From: Choricystis sp. odSpoLacu1
Lineage: Eukaryota; Chlorophyta; Trebouxiophyceae
Assembly (NCBI GenBank): GCA_958009055.1
Contig: OY253664.1
Location: 1-64,000 of the forward strand
Length of the DNA stretch: 64,000 bases
Direction: 5' to 3'
Shown here: piece by piece, positions 59,720 through 64,000 of the stretch
Numbering within the stretch: position 1 is the first letter of the stretch
Layout: each line of letters begins with the position of its first letter
The notes under the pieces: generated by a model
Database searches by the model: none
What the model saw: only the letters and a program-made list of their open reading frames with translations
Told to the model about the DNA's origin: nothing
Program-made: the position numbers and the translations under genes

Positions 59720-61743
59720 ATGCCGTCCCGCCGCACAGCGGAAGCCGTCATCCTGGCCGCCACCGCGGCCTGGCTGGCGGGCGGCCTGATCGGGGCGGGG
59801 GGTGCCACCCTCGCACCAGACGCGATTCTCGTGGTGGCCGTCGTGCTCGCCGGCCTGCTGGAGGATGGTGGCGGGGGTGGAGGTGCGTGTTGTCATGTGT
59901 GAGGGCCGTGAAAAAAAGGGGGAGGGGGATCACGGTGGATCGAGGGTGCGCGCTCCGACGCGACCCGCCCGCCAACACACATCCCCCCCCCCCTCCTCCT
60001 CACTCAGCCGCTGGCTACACCACCCGCGACACCGGCGACTCCCAAGGCGTCGCCTTGGGTGCCGCCTGCCTGCCGTCTGCGGCGGCGGGGCTGGCCGCGG
60101 CCTACACACGCGTCCGCTCCCCCCGCGGCGCCCTCCTCTTCCGCCTGCTCCTGCCCACCACTGCTGCGGCCGGCTTCACCACGCTGGCCTGGTTTGCCCA
60201 CACCGCGGCCCGCCGGGGGGAGCGCACCGACAGCAGCGACGGCGGCAAGAGTGTGAGGTCGGGGCGGGAGCCGCGCAGGAGCGCGCGCCGCGCCGCGTCC
60301 ACGTCTGCCGGCGCCCGGTCTGACGATGTGGAGACGAATGGGCGGGGGTTGACGCGTGCATCCGTGTCGCAGAGGTCGTTGAGGAGCGCGGGCGGAGGCG
60401 GCGGCTCGTCGGATGATGGTGGCGACGCGCAGACGACCACGCCGCAGCCGTCCACCCGCCACCACGCACTGCGCGCCCTCGCCCACTCCCTGTGCGCTCT
60501 CGCCACCATCGTGCTCGCAGCCACCGCCCACGGCGCCCTCTCGGGGGCTGCAGTCGCGGTCGTCTCGGCCGCAGCCCCGCTCGCCACCCACGCCACCCTC
60601 ACCCTCCTCCCCCGCTCCTTCACCTTGGGCGAAGCCGCCGTCACGTCGGTCGCCCTGGTAGCGGGCGTGGCTGACGCGGTGGCTGTGGCCGCGGCGGTGG
60701 TGCCGGGGCGGGTGGGGGAGGGGGTGTTTGCTGTGCTGCCGGCCGCGCTCTCGCCGCGCGATCGCGCGCCGGTCGCCATATTCACATCTTGCACCGTTAT
60801 TTTAGCCACGCTGGGGGCGGCTGCCGCGGCGCCCCTGGCAAGGAGAGCTTTTGGGTGGGGGGCGCCCACCAAACCTCCACGCGGCCGGGGCGGCGCGCGC
60901 GCGGCCGACCCACCCCCTCGCGCCACTGCAGCCGCCCTGCTGGCCGCCCTGGCGCTGGCTTTAACCCCACCCGCTGTCGCGGGAGCCCGCTGGGCCCTGC
61001 CCTACGCCCTTGCCACCCGCCGGCATCGCGCCACCGCGGGCGCGTGGTGCGGCGCGCTCGCGGTCGGCCTCCCCGCCATGCACGCCGCCGCGGGCGCGCG
61101 CTCCCTGTCCACCATCCTGCTGCGCAAGGGGTACCACGTGCTGGCGGGCGCCATGTTTGCGCCGGTGGCGTTGACTGCGCCGGGGTTGCTGGCGGCAGGC
61201 ACATCAGTGGCAGCGGCCGCACTGGCGATGGTGGAAGCGACGCGCGTCGCGCGCGTCCCCCGCCTCGGCCCCGCCGTCCACGCCTTCATGGCCCGCTTTG
61301 TGGATGGCCGGGACGCGGGCGCGGTGCTGGTGTCACACTTTTCGTTGTTGGCGGGCATGGCTGCTCCCGTGTGGATGGCGGCGGCGGGGGCGCGGAGGGA
61401 CGAGCTCGCGCCCGACGCGCGCCTCACTCCACCCTCTGTCGCCGCAGCAGCCCTGGCTGGCATCGTGGCGTTGGGCGCCCTGGACACAGCAGCGTCCGCT
61501 GTCGGCAGGGCGGTCGGCACAAGGCGCCTGTTCGGCACCCCCAAAACAGCGGAAGGCGCGGCAGCGGGCGCGGTCTCGGCTGCAGTGGCCTGGCTTGCAG
61601 TCGCAACAGTCGCGGGCGCTCCTTCCATCCCGACAGCAATCGTGGGCAGCGTGCTGATGGCGGGGCTCGAGGCGACGACAACGCAGCTGGACAACATCTT
61701 TCTGCCGCTGCACGCGGTGGCGGTAGTCGCAGCGGTGGGGTAG
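59720..61743 (+). CDS. Dolichol kinase
   Basis: CTP-dependent kinase that makes dolichyl phosphate, the lipid carrier for N-glycosylation and GPI anchors, in the ER membrane. Two exons (59720-59882, 60008-61743) encode 632 residues with about a dozen hydrophobic helices. A hydrophilic Ser/Arg/Gly-rich loop around residues 150-235 contains DDVETNGRGLTRASVSQRSL. The conserved C-terminal kinase half is clear: STILLRKGYHVLAGAMFAPV, HAFMARFVDGRDAGAVLVSH then LLAGMAAPVWM, ALDTAASAVGRAVGTRRLFG, TPKTAEGAAAG (the CTP site region) and LEATTTQLDNIFLPLHAV. Order and spacing match DOLK/SEC59. N-terminal helices are poorly conserved, as usual. A role in glycosylating the many surface proteins encoded nearby is an inference. 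Confidence 0.88.
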
Positions 61744-61964
61744 TTGGTTTTTGCGCACTGTTCTGCGTGTTTGTTTGGGGCGTTAAATTTGTGTGATCCG
61801 GATCATTGAAGATTTGTCAGTAACATGTTGAGTTAGGGGGGGGGGGGGTGAATGACGGGGGAGGGCGGGAAAAAAAGGAAGAAGAAAAAGAAAAGGGACA
61901 CTCGTTTTTCGCGGGCGCACCACCCACACACCCTCCCCAAGCAGCAGCTTCGCTCTCTCCATCC
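61744..61964. other. Convergent 3' region with G12 run
   Basis: About 220 bases between dolichol kinase and the FYR/U-box gene. It contains GTTAAATTTGTGTGATCCGG near 61782, GGGGGGGGGGGG near 61838 and AAAAAAAGGAAGAAGAAAAA near 61870. A palindrome-like GATCCGGATC lies at 61795-61804. No gene is seen. Confidence 0.5.
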
Positions 61965-64000
61965 CTACTGCTTGATCCGGTCGCGGTAGCGCTCGATGTT
62001 GGCGTGCGTCAGCACGACGCACTGCTCCCACGACAGCGGCGCCTTGGTGAACGGGCACACGCCGCGGTCTGACAGGACCGCCTTCCACGTGGCCAGCCCC
62101 ATGACGTGCCCCGCGGGCGACATGGCGGGCGCGTGCACGGGTTCCAGGGTGATGGGGTCGATGAAGCCGGGCAGCGGGTTGGTGGGGTCGGGTTCGAGGG
62201 CGCCCTCGTCATCGCCGTCGGCGCGCGCGCGGCGGCGGTAGCGGTCGGCGCGCGACACGGCCGACCAGCGGTTGACGATGGCGGCCTCCTCGTCGGTGGC
62301 GTCGTCATCGTCGTCGGAGGGGGCGCCCCGGCGGCCGCGCCCACCGCCACCGCCGCGGGACCGGCGGCCGCCGCCGCCCTCGCCGTCCGAGTCGGCGCGC
62401 CGGCGGCGCGCCGGCGCCGCGCGCGGCGCGCGCGGCGGCGCCGACCGGTGGCTCCCCCCGCCCGGCCGGGCGGGCAGGCCCGCCGCGACGGCAGCCCGGT
62501 CTTCCTTGCCTTTCCAGTAGTCGACAGCTTCGTGCCCCGGGTCGAGAGCCTCAATCGCGTCCGCGATCTCGGGCTGGCAAAAACCAAAATACTCGGGCCC
62601 CGCGATGGCCGTCTTGGGGGGGGGGGGCAGGTCCTCCCCCGCCGCCCGCCGGGCCGCGATCTCGCCGTTGATGCGTTTGAGGACGGCGGTCCAGCACCCG
62701 GTGCACGATTTGGCGACGAGGGGTTCGTCGGGCCTGTCGGCCGTGACGACCTCAAACGTGGGGGCCGGCCAGAACGCGCCCCCCTGGCCCACGACACGGC
62801 ACTCGTGAATGGTCAGCTGGTCCAGGGCGACGGAGGAGCGGAAGGAGACGCGGGAGCGGAAGCCGAGGGGGAAGATGTAGCCCGCGTTGTGCCACCCGGG
62901 CGCCGCGTGCAGGGTGCCCGCATCCACCAGCTGGGCCGCCTTGGACGACTTTTGGCGCAGGCGCCCCCGGTTGACGTGGCCGGTGCGGGTGACGGCGGTG
63001 ACGGCGCCCGCGGGGCGGGAAGCGTGGAGCGCGTCAGCGGCGGTGGCGGAGGCGGGAGGCGGAGGGGGGGCGGCGGCGGCGTCTTCATCCTCCGCGGCGG
63101 CCAGGGGCGCGGCCTCCAGCTTGGCGCTGGGCGGGCGGGACGAGGGGCGAGAAGACGGCCGGGACGGAGGGCGGGACGCGCCCGCCGACGCCGGGCGCGA
63201 CGCCGTGCCGCCGCGCTTGGTCGCTTTGGCGGCGCGGCCTTCGTCGCCACCAGCCTCGGACTTGCGCTTGCCGCCAGCGGCATCCTTTTCCAGTGCTTCC
63301 TTCAACTCCACCGCCCGGTCGGGCGCCGACGCCGCCAACGCGTCCAGCGCGGCCGCGCGCGCGGCGGGCGGCAGGCGCGCCGCGAGCGCGGTCGCCACGG
63401 GCAGCGGCGCGGACGCCAGGGCGCCCAGGGCGGCGGGAGCGTCTGAGTCGGAGTCGGAGCCGGCGTCCGAGGCCGAGGGAGCGGCGGAGGAAGGGGCGGC
63501 CGAGGGTGCAGCGGCCGCAGCCTTAGCGGCCTCGGCCTCCGCAGCCGCAGCGGCCACCACTTCCTCCGAGGACGCAGGCACCAGGGTGCCGTCGGCCAGC
63601 TTTTTGACGAGGCGGTGGGGGACGGCGGCGGGGGCGGGGGGGGAAGCCTTGGCACGCGCGCCCGACCGCGATTTTTTCTTCTTGGGGTCGACGGCAGCGT
63701 CCGGCACGGTGGCGTCAGCGACAGCGGCCTCCGTCACGTCGGGGGCGGGGGCGGCGGCGGGAGCAGCGGCGGGAGCAGCGGCGTCGGCGACCGCGTCGGC
63801 GGCCGCTGCGTCGCCACCTTCCTCCTCCTCCTCCTCCTCCTGCTGCCCTTCAGCGGGAGCTGCAGCAGCCGCACCACCACCACCCGCCAAAGTGGACTTG
63901 AACCGGGCCCCCCCCCGAAACGTGCCGATGAAGACGCCATCCCCGAGCGACGTCATGTCGACTTTCTTGGGGCGGGGGCCGACAGGGGCGTTGGAGGGGA
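61965..64000 (-). CDS. FYR-domain (FYRN-FYRC) protein with C-terminal U-box, 5' end beyond window
   Basis: The frame is open from 61965 to the window edge. An ATG at 63956 gives 663 residues, but the frame continues upstream (SNAPVGPRPKKVD), so the start may lie outside. A long Ala/Glu/Pro-rich disordered region with KKKKSRSGARAK comes first. A FYRN/FYRC module follows: AGYIFPLGFRSRVSFRSSVA, LTIHECRVVGQGGAFWPAPT, CTGCWTAVLKRINGEIAARR and GPEYFGFCQPEIADAIEALD. FYR domains occur in chromatin proteins such as MLL and TBRG1. After an Arg/Gly/Ser-rich linker the C-terminus is a U-box: PGFIDPITLEPVHAPAMSPA, GHVMGLATWKAVLSDRGVCP, FTKAPLSWEQCVVLTHANIE. I infer a nuclear ubiquitin ligase. The pairing is uncommon. 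Confidence 0.83.
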   Translation of the reverse strand, partial: PSNAPVGPRPKKVDMTSLGDGVFIGTFRGGARFKSTLAGGGGAAAAAPAEGQQEEEEEEEGGDAAAADAVADAAAPAAAPAAAPAPDVTEAAVADATVPDAAVDPKKKKSRSGARAKASPPAPAAVPHRLVKKLADGTLVPASSEEVVAAAAAEAEAAKAAAAAPSAAPSSAAPSASDAGSDSDSDAPAALGALASAPLPVATALAARLPPAARAAALDALAASAPDRAVELKEALEKDAAGGKRKSEAGGDEGRAAKATKRGGTASRPASAGASRPPSRPSSRPSSRPPSAKLEAAPLAAAEDEDAAAAPPPPPASATAADALHASRPAGAVTAVTRTGHVNRGRLRQKSSKAAQLVDAGTLHAAPGWHNAGYIFPLGFRSRVSFRSSVALDQLTIHECRVVGQGGAFWPAPTFEVVTADRPDEPLVAKSCTGCWTAVLKRINGEIAARRAAGEDLPPPPKTAIAGPEYFGFCQPEIADAIEALDPGHEAVDYWKGKEDRAAVAAGLPARPGGGSHRSAPPRAPRAAPARRRRADSDGEGGGGRRSRGGGGGRGRRGAPSDDDDDATDEEAAIVNRWSAVSRADRYRRRARADGDDEGALEPDPTNPLPGFIDPITLEPVHAPAMSPAGHVMGLATWKAVLSDRGVCPFTKAPLSWEQCVVLTHANIERYRDRIKQ

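Overview
The window is the left end of a nuclear chromosome of a GC-rich, photosynthetic eukaryote. It opens with about 265 bases of CCCTAA repeats (TTAGGG type read outward). The rest is densely packed with spliced genes: 35 protein-coding genes in about 63 kb, with GT-AG introns of roughly 75-580 bases. Several proteins are typical of the green lineage: sedoheptulose-1,7-bisphosphatase with a transit peptide, a plant-type starch branching enzyme, plant-type glutamate-cysteine ligase, an EXORDIUM/phosphate-induced protein, a TASH3/TSAUCER-like endocytic subunit and VASt lipid-transfer proteins. I infer a small green alga (chlorophyte or prasinophyte-like). The TTAGGG telomere and very high GC fit some such lineages, but I cannot name the species. 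No virus, prokaryotic operon, CRISPR array, transposon, tRNA or rRNA was recognised.

Layout. 0-9.3 kb (all minus strand): iron-type alcohol dehydrogenase, pyruvate decarboxylase, TASH3-like SH3 protein. The first two make up an ethanol-fermentation pair within 5 kb of the telomere. 9.6-20.8 kb: acylated Gly/Pro-rich protein, ER-targeted M20 amidohydrolase, VASt membrane protein, EXORDIUM-like protein, Ala-rich secreted protein, ADA2. 21-31 kb: glutamate-cysteine ligase, CCR/DFR-like reductase, PKIWI502-like oxidoreductase, mitochondrial calcium uniporter, N-glycan-rich membrane protein, phosphatidylinositol synthase. 31-38 kb: second VASt protein, OTU1/YOD1 deubiquitinase, plastid SRPBCC protein, a secreted peptide-repeat protein, and an endosulfine homologue assembled from three small exons. 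38-49.5 kb: SBPase and branching enzyme in divergent orientation, LSm6, Yippee-like, plastid thioredoxin-like, ALKBH6-like, FAD dehydrogenase. 49.8-64 kb: PA14/ShKT wall glycoprotein, COX7a-like, ubiquitin-like protein, Kelch protein, ZNG1/CobW GTPase, tiny acylated protein, dolichol kinase, and a FYR-domain protein ending in a U-box that runs to the window edge.

How they fit together. Carbon metabolism is prominent: the Calvin cycle (SBPase), storage polysaccharide (branching enzyme) and anaerobic pyruvate disposal (PDC, ADH). Surface and secretory functions form the second theme: glycoproteins with signal peptides, dolichol kinase for glycan donor synthesis, PI synthase, VASt proteins and the endocytic TASH3. 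Genes are often head-to-head with 130-510 bp between start codons, which suggests shared promoters.

Two window-wide patterns stand out. First, many introns start G- or GA-rich and end C- or CT-rich with exactly complementary arms. Second, at least four genes have reading frames broken only at G/C homopolymers of 8-11 bases, and every break is repaired by removing one base. That is most simply an assembly over-call.
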